Shown here: one piece after another, positions 10,601 to 18,023 of the stretch
Numbering within the stretch: position 1 is the first letter of the stretch
Layout of the letters: each line of letters begins with the position of its first letter
Source of the DNA: Pseudomonas akapageensis
Lineage (GTDB): Bacteria; Pseudomonadota; Gammaproteobacteria; Pseudomonadales; Pseudomonadaceae
DNA length: 64,000 bases
Assembly (NCBI RefSeq): GCF_011355085.1
Contig: NZ_VXCP01000006.1
Coordinates: 1 to 64,000 of the forward strand
Direction of reading: 5' to 3'
Position numbers and translations under genes: made by a program
Notes under the pieces: generated by a model
Database searches by the model: none
The model's input: only the letters and a program-made list of their open reading frames with translations
Told to the model about the DNA's origin: nothing

Positions 10601-10775
10601 CGTCCAGGGTCTGCGCGGAGGCGCCGGGGTAGACGGCGTAGATCTCCACCTGTGGCGGCGCGACATTGGGGTACTGCGCCACCGGTAACTGCGGAATCGC
10701 CAGGGCGCCGGCCAACAGGATGAAAAGGGCGATCACCCAGGCAAAGACCGGGCGGTCAATGAAAAACTGCGGCAT
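7659..10775 (-). CDS. HAE1-family RND multidrug efflux pump, inner-membrane subunit
   Basis: 1038 residues, the usual AcrB/MexB length, beginning MPQFFIDRPVFAWVIALFI (TM1). Proton-relay residues are present: the Asp pair in GILVDDAIVVVENVER (TM4) and Lys in LSAKNAILIIEFA (TM10). The two large periplasmic loops and the second-half MPNDVFFKVGLITLIG segment are intact. It forms the drug/proton antiporter of a tripartite pump. It lies 11 bases after the adaptor gene, in one operon. No outer-membrane factor gene or local repressor follows, so it probably uses a shared OprM-type channel. I cannot assign a specific Mex/Ttg/Emh name or substrate. Confidence 0.94.
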   Translation of the reverse strand: MPQFFIDRPVFAWVIALFILLAGALAIPQLPVAQYPNVAPPQVEIYAVYPGASAQTLDESVVSLIEQELNGTDNLLYFQSQSSLGSASILATFEPGTNPELAQVDVQNRLKVVESRLPQAVTQQGLQVEKTSSGFLLLVTLTAEDGQLDEVSLSDYLARNVMNEIRRIKGVGKAQLYGSERAMRIWIDPQKLIGFNLTPGDVNAAIAAQNAQVAAGSIGDLPALATQEITASVVVKGQLSTPREFADIVLRANPDGSKVRIGDVARVEIGSQEYQFSTRLNGKPSTAFSVQLAPGANALETSTLIRAKMDELSHYFPAGARYDIPYDTSPFVKVSISQVINTLLEAMLLVFIVMYLFLQNIRYTLIPTLVVPVALMGTFAVMLAMGFSINVLTLFGMVLAIGILVDDAIVVVENVERIMAEEGLSPRDATRKAMKQISGAIVGITLVLVAVFIPMAFMQGSVGVIYQQFSLSMATSILFSAFLALTLTPALCASLLKPIAKDEHQHKRGFFGWFNRRFEALTQGYQRWVVSALKHTGRYLLIYGVLLIGLGLCFSRLPSSFLPVEDQGYTITDIQLPPGASKNRTLQVVEQIEAHNTKEAAVADSTLILGFSFSGTGQNAALAFTTLKDWSQRTSEDSAAALADRANGVFGAIKEAVVYSILPPPVDGLGTSSGFEFRLQDRGGLGHGTLMASRDRLLEAAGKSPVLVNVRESALAESPQVQLEVDRNQANALGVSFADIGTVLATAVGSAYVNDFPNQGRMQRVIVQAEGDQRSQIEDLLRIHVRNSDGRMVPLSAFTQAQWVQAPVQLTRYNGYPAIAISGEPAPGYSSGEAMVEIQRLIDQLPMGMGMEWTGLSLQERMSGDQAPMLLSLSILIVFLCLAALYESWSIPTSVLLVVPLGVLGAVLAVTLRGMPNDVFFKVGLITLIGLSAKNAILIIEFAKSLVDEGHDLVDATVQAARLRLRPIVMTSLAFILGVVPLAIATGASSASQQAIGTGVIGGMLSATLAVVFVPVFFVVVMRLAGKGKPIPTAAAEL

Positions 10776-10786
10776 GGGTCAGGGCC

Positions 10787-11965
10787 TCACTGGCCAGTGG
10801 CTTGTACGATGGGGAGCGTTGCCCGGGACGGGGCCGGCGTGTCGATTTGCACCTGGTCGCCGACGCGCACGTGCTGCACACCTTCGATCACAACCCGGTC
10901 GCCCGGCGCCAGGCCTTCGGTGACGATCCAGCGATCCTGTTGCGCGCTGCCAAGCTTTACCGGGCGCTCGCTGATGCGTAGCTGCTCATCGACCAGCAAG
11001 ACGCGCGGCACGCCTGCGCTGTCACGCAGGACCGCCCGTTGCGGCACGCTGATGCCCTGCTGGTTGATTGCTTGTTCCAGGCGTACGCGGATGAAGCTGC
11101 CCGGCAACAGGTCGTGGTCCGGGTTGGGGAACTCGCTGCGTAAAATGATCTGGCCAGTGCCGGGGTCGACGCTGATGTCGGAAAACAGCAACTTGCCTTC
11201 AAGCGGGTAGGGCGTGCCGTCGTCCTGGATCAGCGTGGCGCGGGCCTGGTCCTGGCCGACTTGCTGCAATTGGCCGGCACGAAAGGCCCGGCGCAGGGTA
11301 TTGAGCTCGCGGGTCGACTGGGTCAGGTCGGCGTGGATCGGGTCCAGTTGCTGGATGATTGCCAGTGGCGTGGCTTCGCTCTGACCGACCAGCGCCCCTT
11401 CGGTCACCAATGCACGCCCGATGCGCCCGGAGATCGGCGCCGTGACGGTGGCGTAACCCAGGTTCAGGCGTGCTCGTTGCAGCGCCGCCCTGGCCGAGGC
11501 GACGTCGGCGTCGGCTTGCCGGAAGGCGGCGCGGGCGTTGTCGTAGTCCTGGCGGCTGACGGCATTGATGTCGATCAACTCGCTGTAACGCTGGTCTTGC
11601 AGGCGTGCCTGAAAACGATTGGCCTCGGCCTTGGCCAGGCTGGCCCGGGCGCTGTCGAAATCGGCCTGGAAGGGCGCTGGATCGATGCGGAACAGGACAT
11701 CGCCCTTTTTCACGTCACTGCCTTCGCGAAACACCCGCTGCAGCACCACACCGTCCACTCGTGCCCGCACTTCGGCAATGCGTGGAGCCAGAATCCGCCC
11801 GTTCAGCTCTGTGCTGATCGCCAACGGTTGGACTGTGATGGCTTCTATGGCGACCTTCTTCGGCGGCGCTTTTCCTTCGGGAGCGGTTTTCGAGTCGCAG
11901 GCGGCGAGGGTCAGGGACAGTACGAGCAAGGGCACGAGCGTCCAGCGGCGAGGGAGCGTTGACAT
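10787..11965 (-). CDS. RND efflux periplasmic adaptor (membrane fusion protein)
   Basis: 392 residues with a lipoprotein signal peptide (lipobox LAAC near residue 23) and the MexA/AcrA layout: first lipoyl half (LAPRIAEVRARVDGVVL, FREGSDVKKGDVLF), a central alpha-hairpin rich in Ala, Gln and Arg, the second lipoyl half (VTAPISGRIGRALVTEGALV), then beta-barrel and membrane-proximal domains. It bridges the inner-membrane pump to an outer-membrane channel. First gene of a two-gene operon, starting with ATG at 11965. Confidence 0.93.
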   Translation of the reverse strand: MSTLPRRWTLVPLLVLSLTLAACDSKTAPEGKAPPKKVAIEAITVQPLAISTELNGRILAPRIAEVRARVDGVVLQRVFREGSDVKKGDVLFRIDPAPFQADFDSARASLAKAEANRFQARLQDQRYSELIDINAVSRQDYDNARAAFRQADADVASARAALQRARLNLGYATVTAPISGRIGRALVTEGALVGQSEATPLAIIQQLDPIHADLTQSTRELNTLRRAFRAGQLQQVGQDQARATLIQDDGTPYPLEGKLLFSDISVDPGTGQIILRSEFPNPDHDLLPGSFIRVRLEQAINQQGISVPQRAVLRDSAGVPRVLLVDEQLRISERPVKLGSAQQDRWIVTEGLAPGDRVVIEGVQHVRVGDQVQIDTPAPSRATLPIVQATGQ

Positions 11966-12272
11966 GTGAATCTTCCATAATTGACCCGCGGCATGCTAAG
12001 CCAGGGGGCGTTTCAACGACAGGTTTGTTGTGTAGGAGATGTATTAAAAGATGTAAGGAAAAATCCCTCCTGCGGCAGATACTTTACATGCAAATGCAAC
12101 TCGTTACCATTACTGCTATGGTGAGGAGGGGGCCCTCGATCTCTCATTCCCACGCTCCGCGTGGGAATGCAGTGTCAATCGCTCCAGCGGTATTCACGAC
12201 GCAAAACGTCGCCCGACGCATTCCCACGCAGAGCGTGGGAACGAGGTCGCGGGGGTGAGGATGAGGGCGGGA
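11966..12272. other. Gene-free stretch upstream of the efflux operon
   Basis: This 307-bp gap holds the promoter region of the leftward efflux operon and a REP pair (12145-12245). Around 12088-12111 there is an A/T-rich segment with AATG and CATT half-sites spanning 19 bases, weakly reminiscent of a Fur box. I see no convincing gene. Confidence 0.4.
12145..12245. repeat. REP-type doublet with GCGTGGGAA palindromes
   Basis: Two short palindromic units sit 48 bp apart: CATTCCCACGC/GCGTGGGAATG at 12145-12169, and GCATTCCCACGC...GCGTGGGAACGAG at 12218-12245. The same unit recurs at 54949-55018, marking a dispersed intergenic repeat family. The two gene ends flanking it are the RND promoter region and the end of the leftward 12273-13472 gene. 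Confidence 0.75.
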
Positions 12273-13472
12273 TCAGTCACGCTCGCGCATGAAGAATCCG
12301 GCCACGTACTTGCGGAAGGTATCCAGGCTCTTGAAATCGGCAAAACGCTTGAAGGTGTCGGAGCTGGGCTCGGGCCCCAGAGGTTCTTTCATCAGCGACA
12401 CCGACAGCACCCGGTCCCGGTCCGAACTGAGCACCAGTTCGTCCATGACCGTGCCGCCGATCACCGGGCGACGCATGATCACCTTGACACCCTTGCTGGC
12501 CATCCAGTCGATCAGCGACACCAGCATTTTCAGCGGTTCGCGCTCTTCGTCCCGGTACACAGGGAACAGATGGGCGCGGGATAACACCGGCAGGGTCGCG
12601 ACGTGGATCATCTCGTAAAAATGACTGCCAGCGGTGGTGGGCGAGTAGATGGCCAGGGCGAGCAGGGGGCCACTGGTTTTCGCTCCGCCCCAGAGCAGGT
12701 GATGGCCCTGGAAGTCGAAGCCGTTTTCGCTGCGATCATTGATCAGCTTGCGAGCCTTGACCTCACTGATGCAGTCAAGCAACAGCCCGTAGCGACGATG
12801 TGTAGCGAACACGCTTGAGTCACGCAGGCGAGACTTGAGCATCATCATGTGTTTCATGTCGATGCGGGTTTCCAGGTAATTGCTGGCCGGGACGCGCTCC
12901 ACCAGCGGATAGCGGCTGGCGACGCTGCGCAATTCGGCGAATTGTTGTGTCAGGTCCTTTTTCATCTGCGTGGCATAGACATTCAAGCCGCTGGCCTCGA
13001 TCAGTGTGACCAGCAGGGACATAAGCCGATGTTGTTCCTTTCTGGCCAACCCGGGACCTGCGCCACGCTCGGCCTCGCGGTCGGCACTGGCGCGAAAATC
13101 TCCGATCAGTTTCAACGGCGTGTCGGGTGCCAGCCAGGCGGCTGGCGGTTCGTCCCGTTCGGCGTCGGCGGCGGAGGTTTCGCGCTCATCCTTGATGAAC
13201 ACACAGTCGGACGCATGATCCGGGGTGCCCGGATTGTTCTTGAGAAACAGCGTGCCGGTGCTGCTGTTGAGGGTGACGTTCATCACCGGCAGCACATGGG
13301 CCTGGCAGTCGCAGGCCAGCCAGTGGCCTTCGCTGCGGATGCGCATGAGCAATTGATTGACCTGCAGCAGGCGATGCCCCTCCAGGCTCCCCTCGGCAAA
13401 GCCGCGGGCCAGGACTTCTTCGGCGGGGGTGAGGGTGCGCACCAGGGCGCCGTTCTTTTCGATGATTCTCAT
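12273..13472 (-). CDS. Uncharacterised protein with DUF1173-like N-terminal motif
   Basis: 399 residues, no signal peptide or membrane segments. An N-terminal patch has the order Cys-x-Cys (ACDCQ) followed after about 30 residues by NPGTPDHASDC. This spacing resembles DUF1173 proteins, which carry C-x-C followed by PG...H...C, so a metal-binding knuckle is plausible. The remaining 300 residues are mixed and of unknown fold (for example NGFDFQGHHLLWGGAKTSG). It is a single gene between a REP doublet and the VOC gene's terminator. I do not recognise a function, and the DUF1173 relation is from memory of the motif only. Confidence 0.75.
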   Translation of the reverse strand: MRIIEKNGALVRTLTPAEEVLARGFAEGSLEGHRLLQVNQLLMRIRSEGHWLACDCQAHVLPVMNVTLNSSTGTLFLKNNPGTPDHASDCVFIKDERETSAADAERDEPPAAWLAPDTPLKLIGDFRASADREAERGAGPGLARKEQHRLMSLLVTLIEASGLNVYATQMKKDLTQQFAELRSVASRYPLVERVPASNYLETRIDMKHMMMLKSRLRDSSVFATHRRYGLLLDCISEVKARKLINDRSENGFDFQGHHLLWGGAKTSGPLLALAIYSPTTAGSHFYEMIHVATLPVLSRAHLFPVYRDEEREPLKMLVSLIDWMASKGVKVIMRRPVIGGTVMDELVLSSDRDRVLSVSLMKEPLGPEPSSDTFKRFADFKSLDTFRKYVAGFFMRERD

Positions 13473-13558
13473 GGGCTATCCCGGCCAAAGTACCTTGCAA
13501 TGGAGGGCACGGTAAGACAATTGGCGAGAAGAGTCACTCGGCGCGTAGCACCTCGAAA

Positions 13559-13585
13559 CGGCTCGCCGCAGCAAGCGGCGAGCCG
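13559..13585 (-). terminator. Intrinsic terminator-like hairpin after the VOC gene
   Basis: A perfect 11-bp stem (CGGCTCGCCGC and GCGGCGAGCCG, 5-base loop) starts 10 bases after the leftward VOC stop codon. On the minus strand it is followed only by TTTCG, so the T-run is short. Confidence 0.65.
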
Positions 13586-13594
13586 CTCAGGGGA

Positions 13595-14071
13595 TCAACC
13601 TTTTTTGGCGTTGCCGAACATTTCTGCCGCACGCTGGTTGATCTGTTCGACCGAGAGGTCTTCCTTGTGGGTGGCCAGGAACCAGACGTTGCCGAATGGA
13701 TCTTTCAGGGTGCCGGTGCGATCACCGTAGAACTGGTCCTTCACCGGGCTGATTTCCTTGCCTCCGGCCTTGAGCGCCTGGGCAAACTGGGCATCCACAT
13801 CGTTGACGTACAAATGCAGGGCAACCGATGCACCGCTGGTTTGCGACTGCGAGCTGCGCAGGGGGCCCTGGTCGCAGGGGTCGGCGAGCATGATCGAGGA
13901 GTCACCGATCTTCAGCTCCGCGTGCCCGACCTTGCCATCGGGCGTCGGCAACCGGAACATCTCCACCGCGCCGAACGCTTTCTTGTAGAACTCGATGGCT
14001 TCGCTGGCACCTTCGATCCCCAGGTAGGGGGTGACGCTGTGCTGACCTTCGGGAATGGATTTGACGGTCAT
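13595..14071 (-). CDS. VOC-superfamily (PhnB-like) protein behind a LexA-type box
   Basis: 158 residues starting at ATG 14071, chosen because of the strong AGGAGGAAAGG ribosome site. It has the glyoxalase/bleomycin-resistance fold typical of PhnB-like proteins: VTPYLGIEGASEAIEFYKKA at the N-terminus, HAELKIGDSSIMLADP in the middle, and the C-terminal GDRTGTLKDPFGNVW. Enzymatic substrate is unknown; members include antibiotic-binding and isomerase proteins. A monocistronic unit with its own hairpin terminator and a LexA-like palindrome about 92-107 bases upstream of the start, suggesting DNA-damage control. Confidence 0.88.
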   Translation of the reverse strand: MTVKSIPEGQHSVTPYLGIEGASEAIEFYKKAFGAVEMFRLPTPDGKVGHAELKIGDSSIMLADPCDQGPLRSSQSQTSGASVALHLYVNDVDAQFAQALKAGGKEISPVKDQFYGDRTGTLKDPFGNVWFLATHKEDLSVEQINQRAAEMFGNAKKG

Positions 14072-14162
14072 TTTCCTTTCCTCCTTGTAGTGGTGATGAC
14101 TCACCGTAAAAGCAGTATGGAAGTACACCAATCATTGGACAGCAGACTCGGCGATTGGTTAG

Positions 14163-14178
14163 CTGTATATATATACAG
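14163..14178. promoter_or_regulatory. Perfect LexA (SOS) box palindrome
   Basis: CTGTATATATATACAG is a perfect 16-bp palindrome equal to the core of the gammaproteobacterial LexA consensus (CTGT-N8-ACAG). The only gene transcribed away from it nearby is the VOC gene at 13595-14071; on the other side is the 3' end of chbG. Its chance occurrence as a full consensus match is low, but LexA binding is not shown here. Confidence 0.75.
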
Positions 14179-14184
14179 TTATTC

Positions 14185-14220
14185 GAAAAAGACAACCCCT
14201 GGGCAGCAAATGGCTGCCCA
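14185..14220 (-). terminator. Intrinsic terminator of the ChbG-type gene
   Basis: On the minus strand, 21 bases after the chbG stop, the stem TGGGCAGC/GCTGCCCA is followed within a few bases by TTGTCTTTTTCG. The stem plus T-rich tail is a classic rho-independent terminator. Confidence 0.72.
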
Positions 14221-14241
14221 ACGGTAACGGGTAGGTGAGGT

Positions 14242-15015
14242 TCAGGCCGGTGTGGACTTGCCCAATACACCGTAGCCCACTCGGGGCACTTGCGACAGGT
14301 GTTGGTCAAGCAAGGCCTGGAGCGACTCGCCGGTTTCCAGGTAGGCATCCCCGAAATCGGCACCCAGACGGCTGGGGTGGGTAACGATCTCCAGCACGCC
14401 ATGGGCCGGTGGCAAGGCATTGCGCAGGTCGGCCGGGTTGCAGACAAACCCGGCGGTTGCGCCACAGAGTTGGCGCAATCTGCGGTTGAAGAGGGTATTG
14501 AACAGCCATTTTGCCGCGCCAATGTTGTGCCCGATGTTGGGTGCCAGCCGCACCGCCACACCTTTTTCCGCGGCGAAGCGCGCGACCACTTCGCCGATCG
14601 GCCAGATGTTGTGTACATGCTTATGGGAATCCAGGTGACTGGGCACCAGGTCATGCTCCAGGCAGCGCTGCCATTGCGCATCGAGTTCTGCACGCACGGC
14701 TCGCCGAGCGCGTCGGCTCAACCATAACTGATGGCGTGGCAGGCTGAGGTCGAATTCGCCGTCTCTGTTGCAGAACATCGGCAAACCCAGGATAGGCTCA
14801 CTCAACGGGCGCCCATGGGTCAGGTTGAAATGCAGACCGATCCGCCCCTGTAGCAAAGGTTGCTGCGCCAGCACACAGGCCGAGGTAAATGCCGGCGTAT
14901 TGGCCATGATCGTGGCCGAGCTGATCATGCCGGTTTGAAAAGCCCGCAGGATCACCGCATTTACGTTACAACTGAGGCCGAAATCGTCAGCGTTGACTAT
15001 GACTTGGTGCGGCAT
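14242..15015 (-). CDS. ChbG/HpnK (YdjC) family carbohydrate deacetylase
   Basis: 257 residues from ATG 15015, with GGAGGGG just upstream; upstream in-frame codons were discarded. The metal-binding signature VNADDFGLS is at the N-terminus, followed by GLHFNLTHGRPL and SHLDSHKHVHN with the metal-binding histidines, and the C-terminal EIVTHPS. The family uses divalent metal to remove N-acetyl groups from amino sugars (chitooligosaccharides, hopanoid-linked N-acetylglucosamine). No hopanoid genes are present, so an oligosaccharide substrate is more likely. It neighbours the exopolysaccharide locus but is transcribed away from it and has its own terminator, so a link to EPS is only suggestive. Confidence 0.88.
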   Translation of the reverse strand: MPHQVIVNADDFGLSCNVNAVILRAFQTGMISSATIMANTPAFTSACVLAQQPLLQGRIGLHFNLTHGRPLSEPILGLPMFCNRDGEFDLSLPRHQLWLSRRARRAVRAELDAQWQRCLEHDLVPSHLDSHKHVHNIWPIGEVVARFAAEKGVAVRLAPNIGHNIGAAKWLFNTLFNRRLRQLCGATAGFVCNPADLRNALPPAHGVLEIVTHPSRLGADFGDAYLETGESLQALLDQHLSQVPRVGYGVLGKSTPA

Positions 15016-15188
15016 CAGGACCCCTCCAGTGGTGTGCCGGCAGTGCCGAGCGTTACGGTGGACGTGATGGTCAAGGTTCAGCAATGGAGACCAGTTCAGT
15101 AACGGCGGCGTTGGCCTGGAAATCCAACTGCACAGGTGTAAACGCCGCGAGACTGTTACATCGATGTATAGACTAGGAGTACCACCTT

Positions 15189-15338
15189 ATGTCAATGAAG
15201 TGGCATTTTTCTTGTTGGCGTCATAATTACGGCGTTTTTCCGTCAGCCGCACCAGGGAGAAACGATCCCGGCGAACCCATTGGATCAATGGGTGTCATGG
15301 GCATTAGTGGACGCCCGAGTGCCGCCGTTCTACGCTGA
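15189..15338 (+). CDS. Possible small protein (49 residues), unproven
   Basis: An ATG with GGAG 9 bases upstream opens a 49-codon frame starting MSMKWHFSCWRHNYGV. There is no recognised domain, no terminator and no compositional support beyond the ribosome site. It may be a leader or a chance frame in the EPS upstream region. Confidence 0.2.
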   Translation: MSMKWHFSCWRHNYGVFPSAAPGRNDPGEPIGSMGVMGISGRPSAAVLR

Positions 15339-15519
15339 CTCTCGGGCCAGGGGAGATGGCCGGCGATGGGCTTGTCGCCTATGCTGCGGATGCAGGTTTT
15401 ACAGCAGTGCCTTTGCTTCTCCGACGAGGGAACCCCAATCTTTCGCACCGGCGTTCCGTGGCGTTATTTTGACGTGCGCGTCCTGGTTTTTTATTTGAAT
15501 TTATTATGATGACGGACTA

Positions 15520-15547
15520 TTGACGTGGTGGCCATACACTCTATGCT
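15520..15547 (+). promoter_or_regulatory. Sigma70-like promoter of the EPS locus
   Basis: TTGACG (15520-15525) and TATGCT (15542-15547) are separated by 16 bases, and the first EPS-locus ATG is 70 bases further. Preceding sequence is A/T-rich (ttttttatttgaatttatta). Spacing is one base short of optimum. Confidence 0.55.
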
Positions 15548-15616
15548 CAATTTAACCTGATCAAAGGTTCCTTCGTCCGGCAAAAAGAAACATCCTCAGC
15601 GCAGGGAGGCAGTGTT

Positions 15617-16234
15617 ATGCGCCCGTCACTTCTTATTAAATCCGCTATGTTATTGATACTATTGAATAGTGCAGCTGTTTTCAGTGCGCAGGCGGCCAGT
15701 GTGGCCTATGATTTCAGCCGCCTGAGTAACTCTGGCGAGGATTCGGGACCTCAAGCCGGCATGCTGATCGAAGAGGGCGCACTGTTTACTTTAAGAGAAA
15801 ACCTTGGTGCGCCTTCGTCCATCAGCGATATTTATTTCGATGATGTGCAACCTGCCTTATTCAGCAGCATCGACATCCAGGGCACCCCGGCGTATTTTCC
15901 AGGTGGCTACGTCAATGACTTTCGTGCCGACTTTTCCGCTGATTCCGACGGGCAGAGCATTGCTACCAGCGGTGTGCTGAACAACGGGATCAACGCTGTC
16001 GGTGAGTGGTTCAGCTTCCTTGGGCCGTGGGCCAATGCTTCTTCGTTCGACGGTTTGATAGTGGCGCTTGGCAATGGACAATTGGGCGGGGGTCTGCATG
16101 CCAAGGGTACAGGGATGGAAACTACTGATTCCTATCTCAATCGTTCGAGTGCTGTACCGCTTCCTGCTGTAGCATGGTTACTTGCATCCGCGTTGCTTGG
16201 TTTTATTGTGGTCGCCAATCGACGGAAAGTTTAG
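15617..16234 (+). CDS. Secreted protein with VPLPA-CTERM sorting signal
   Basis: 205 residues behind a GGGAGG ribosome site. A Sec signal peptide (cleavage near AQAAS) is followed by about 145 residues with no recognised domain, predicted mostly beta. The C-terminus has the tripartite sorting tag: VPLPAVAWLLASALLG, a hydrophobic helix, then RRK. This is the VPLPA variant of the PEP-CTERM signal, which exosortases cleave and which occurs in bacteria making exopolysaccharide. It leads the EPS locus, 66 bases before the wza-like gene, so it may be a matrix protein processed with the polymer. No exosortase is encoded in the window. Confidence 0.85.
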   Translation: MRPSLLIKSAMLLILLNSAAVFSAQAASVAYDFSRLSNSGEDSGPQAGMLIEEGALFTLRENLGAPSSISDIYFDDVQPALFSSIDIQGTPAYFPGGYVNDFRADFSADSDGQSIATSGVLNNGINAVGEWFSFLGPWANASSFDGLIVALGNGQLGGGLHAKGTGMETTDSYLNRSSAVPLPAVAWLLASALLGFIVVANRRKV

Positions 16235-16300
16235 GTGGGAGCAAGTGACCCCGTTTTAAGGTGAAACTCATTTCGTCGCTACTTACTCGGGGGAATTCCG

Positions 16301-16858
16301 ATGGTGCGTTTTCTGATACCTGCGCTTTGCACGCTGGCGGTCTGGTCCAGCGTTACCAGTGCCGACGAAAAAGCCGCGGCTTACCTGCTGAGTCCGGGCG
16401 ATCTCATTGAAGTTTCCGTCTGGCGCGAAGAGAGCCTGCGCAAGGAGGTACGTGTACTTCCCGATGGCAGTATCACCTTCCCGCTCGCAGGACGAATCGA
16501 GGTTGCGGGGCTTGATACCCCCGCGGTTGCGAAAAAAGTCGCTGCAAAGCTTGAAGAGTACATACCTGATCCTAACGTGAGCGTTGTCATCAAGAGCATC
16601 GAAGGCAATCTCGTCTACATTCAGGGGAAAGTTGTGAAGCCCGGCCCGGTGCAGATGGCAGGTCCAACTGCAGTACTGCAGGCATTGAGCATGTCGGGCG
16701 GACTCGACAAATTCGCGGATAAAGATGAAATCAAGGTTGTGCGAGTCAGGGGACACGCACAAGAGATACTACCCGTTCGGTACAGCGATTTGATTTCCGG
16801 GCGTGACATGTCCACTAATTTTCAACTGCAGGCCGGCGATACGCTGATCGTGCCATAA
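16301..16858 (+). CDS. Wza-like polysaccharide export protein (EpsE type)
   Basis: 185 residues, ATG preceded by GGGGGAATT. A Sec signal peptide (cleavage around SADEK, without a lipobox) precedes a polysaccharide export domain (YLLSPGDLIEVSVW, LPDGSITFPLAGRIEVAG) and a single SLBB domain (YIQGKVVKPGPVQM). It ends at GDTLIVP and lacks the long C-terminal helix region of E. coli Wza, matching the short export proteins of exosortase-type EPS loci. It should form a periplasmic/outer-membrane export ring, possibly with the barrel protein encoded next. Confidence 0.92.
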   Translation: MVRFLIPALCTLAVWSSVTSADEKAAAYLLSPGDLIEVSVWREESLRKEVRVLPDGSITFPLAGRIEVAGLDTPAVAKKVAAKLEEYIPDPNVSVVIKSIEGNLVYIQGKVVKPGPVQMAGPTAVLQALSMSGGLDKFADKDEIKVVRVRGHAQEILPVRYSDLISGRDMSTNFQLQAGDTLIVP

Positions 16859-16884
16859 CCTTGCGTCATGCATAAGGGACTAAC

Positions 16885-18003
16885 TTGCTTCTGTTGCGAA
16901 CAACCGGTGTTGTGACGGCAATCCTGATACTGCCGTATTCTGGTCTGACCTATGCCGCCACTTGGCAATCGGCAATAGCTCTGCCGATGACTGTTGAGTA
17001 CGACAGCAACCCATTGCTGCTTACGGAGAATGAGAAAGGTGTGACTCGTACAATCATCGCGCCCGATTACAGTCTCGTGGGTACATCCGACCTGGATCAG
17101 TTTCGGTTCGGTCTCGGTGTGAATGTGGAGCGCTCGTCCGATTCGTCCATCGTATCGGACCGTGAAGACCCCACGTTGCAATTGGGGTGGCAGCGCGAAA
17201 CCGAAAGGGGAGGTTATGGGCTGACGGCGAAATATGTTGAGGTTTCTACGCTATCCACTGCGGTTCAAGAGACCGGTGTGGTAGTTGCCACCGATGGCAC
17301 GCAAAAGGCTTATTCGTTGGGAGGCAACTGGAGTACCAAGCTCAGCGAGCGAAGTACCCTGGTTAACGAAACTGACTACACAAACGTCAAATACGATATT
17401 GATTCACTGACCGACTATGACGAGATTGGGACCCGTTTCAGCTTGAACTATGCCTGGAGCGAGCGTGTCGTGTGGTTCACCCGATTTGGAGTGCGGCACT
17501 ATGAACCAGCGGGGGGGGCAGGACTTGATTCCTCGGACAGCTACACCCCCACAACCGGGCTGGACTTCCAGATCTCCGAGCGGCTTGAGGGGACGCTGCA
17601 CGCCGGTGTCACTCATGTCACTGGCGCTCAAAGCGGATCCAGCGGCATAGGCGGTTTGCTGTTGCACTATAAGGGTGAACGTATCGATACAAGCATCGAC
17701 GCTGGTCGCAATACCATCGCCAGCGGGGATGGCGGTTATGTCGAGGTCGACGAGGCACGGGGCACCTGGAGTTATGCTCTCGCGGAAACCAGTCGTGTCG
17801 GCGTTGATGCTTCATGGCAAGACAGCAAGGGGAAAACGCCGAATACCCTATACAACTATTCTGCCTGGGCGAGTCGGGAGCTCTCGCCATTTTGGATTGC
17901 GCGCCTATCCTTAGCCTACAAAGAACGCCAGCAAAATGGCTTGCCAGATGCCAACGAAGATGTCTTTGGGGTGACCCTGATCTATAGTCACCCCGACTTC
18001 TGA
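16885..18003 (+). CDS. Outer-membrane beta-barrel protein of EPS locus
   Basis: 372 residues with a TTG start supported by AAGGGAC 4 bases upstream; no in-frame ATG is available. A signal peptide (cleavage near TYAATW) is followed by many amphipathic strands with aromatic ends, for example GYGLTAKYVEV and RVVWFTRFGVRHYEP, ending DVFGVTLIYSHPDF with the C-terminal Phe of outer-membrane proteins. Similar barrels accompany wza-like genes in exosortase/EPS loci (EpsL-like) and may form the export channel. Barrel identity is strong from pattern; channel function is inferred from position. Confidence 0.82.
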   Translation: MLLLRTTGVVTAILILPYSGLTYAATWQSAIALPMTVEYDSNPLLLTENEKGVTRTIIAPDYSLVGTSDLDQFRFGLGVNVERSSDSSIVSDREDPTLQLGWQRETERGGYGLTAKYVEVSTLSTAVQETGVVVATDGTQKAYSLGGNWSTKLSERSTLVNETDYTNVKYDIDSLTDYDEIGTRFSLNYAWSERVVWFTRFGVRHYEPAGGAGLDSSDSYTPTTGLDFQISERLEGTLHAGVTHVTGAQSGSSGIGGLLLHYKGERIDTSIDAGRNTIASGDGGYVEVDEARGTWSYALAETSRVGVDASWQDSKGKTPNTLYNYSAWASRELSPFWIARLSLAYKERQQNGLPDANEDVFGVTLIYSHPDF

Positions 18004-18023
18004 ATTTCAGATGGGTGGGAATT

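Larger units (their letters stand above)
15016..15616. other. Long intergenic region upstream of the exopolysaccharide locus
   Basis: About 600 bp between chbG and the first EPS-locus gene. It contains a 12-bp palindrome TACATCGATGTA at 15157-15168, a possible 49-codon reading frame at 15189-15338, and a sigma70-like promoter at 15520-15547. The rest shows no convincing gene on either strand. Its length and A/T-rich right half suggest a regulated promoter region. Confidence 0.55.

Noticed and set aside
7584-10688. A 1034-codon open frame antisense to the RND pump gene
   Set aside because: Its product is full of His, Gln, Asp and Arg runs with no domain. It mirrors the GC-rich codon pattern of the true gene, whose protein is unmistakably HAE1 RND.
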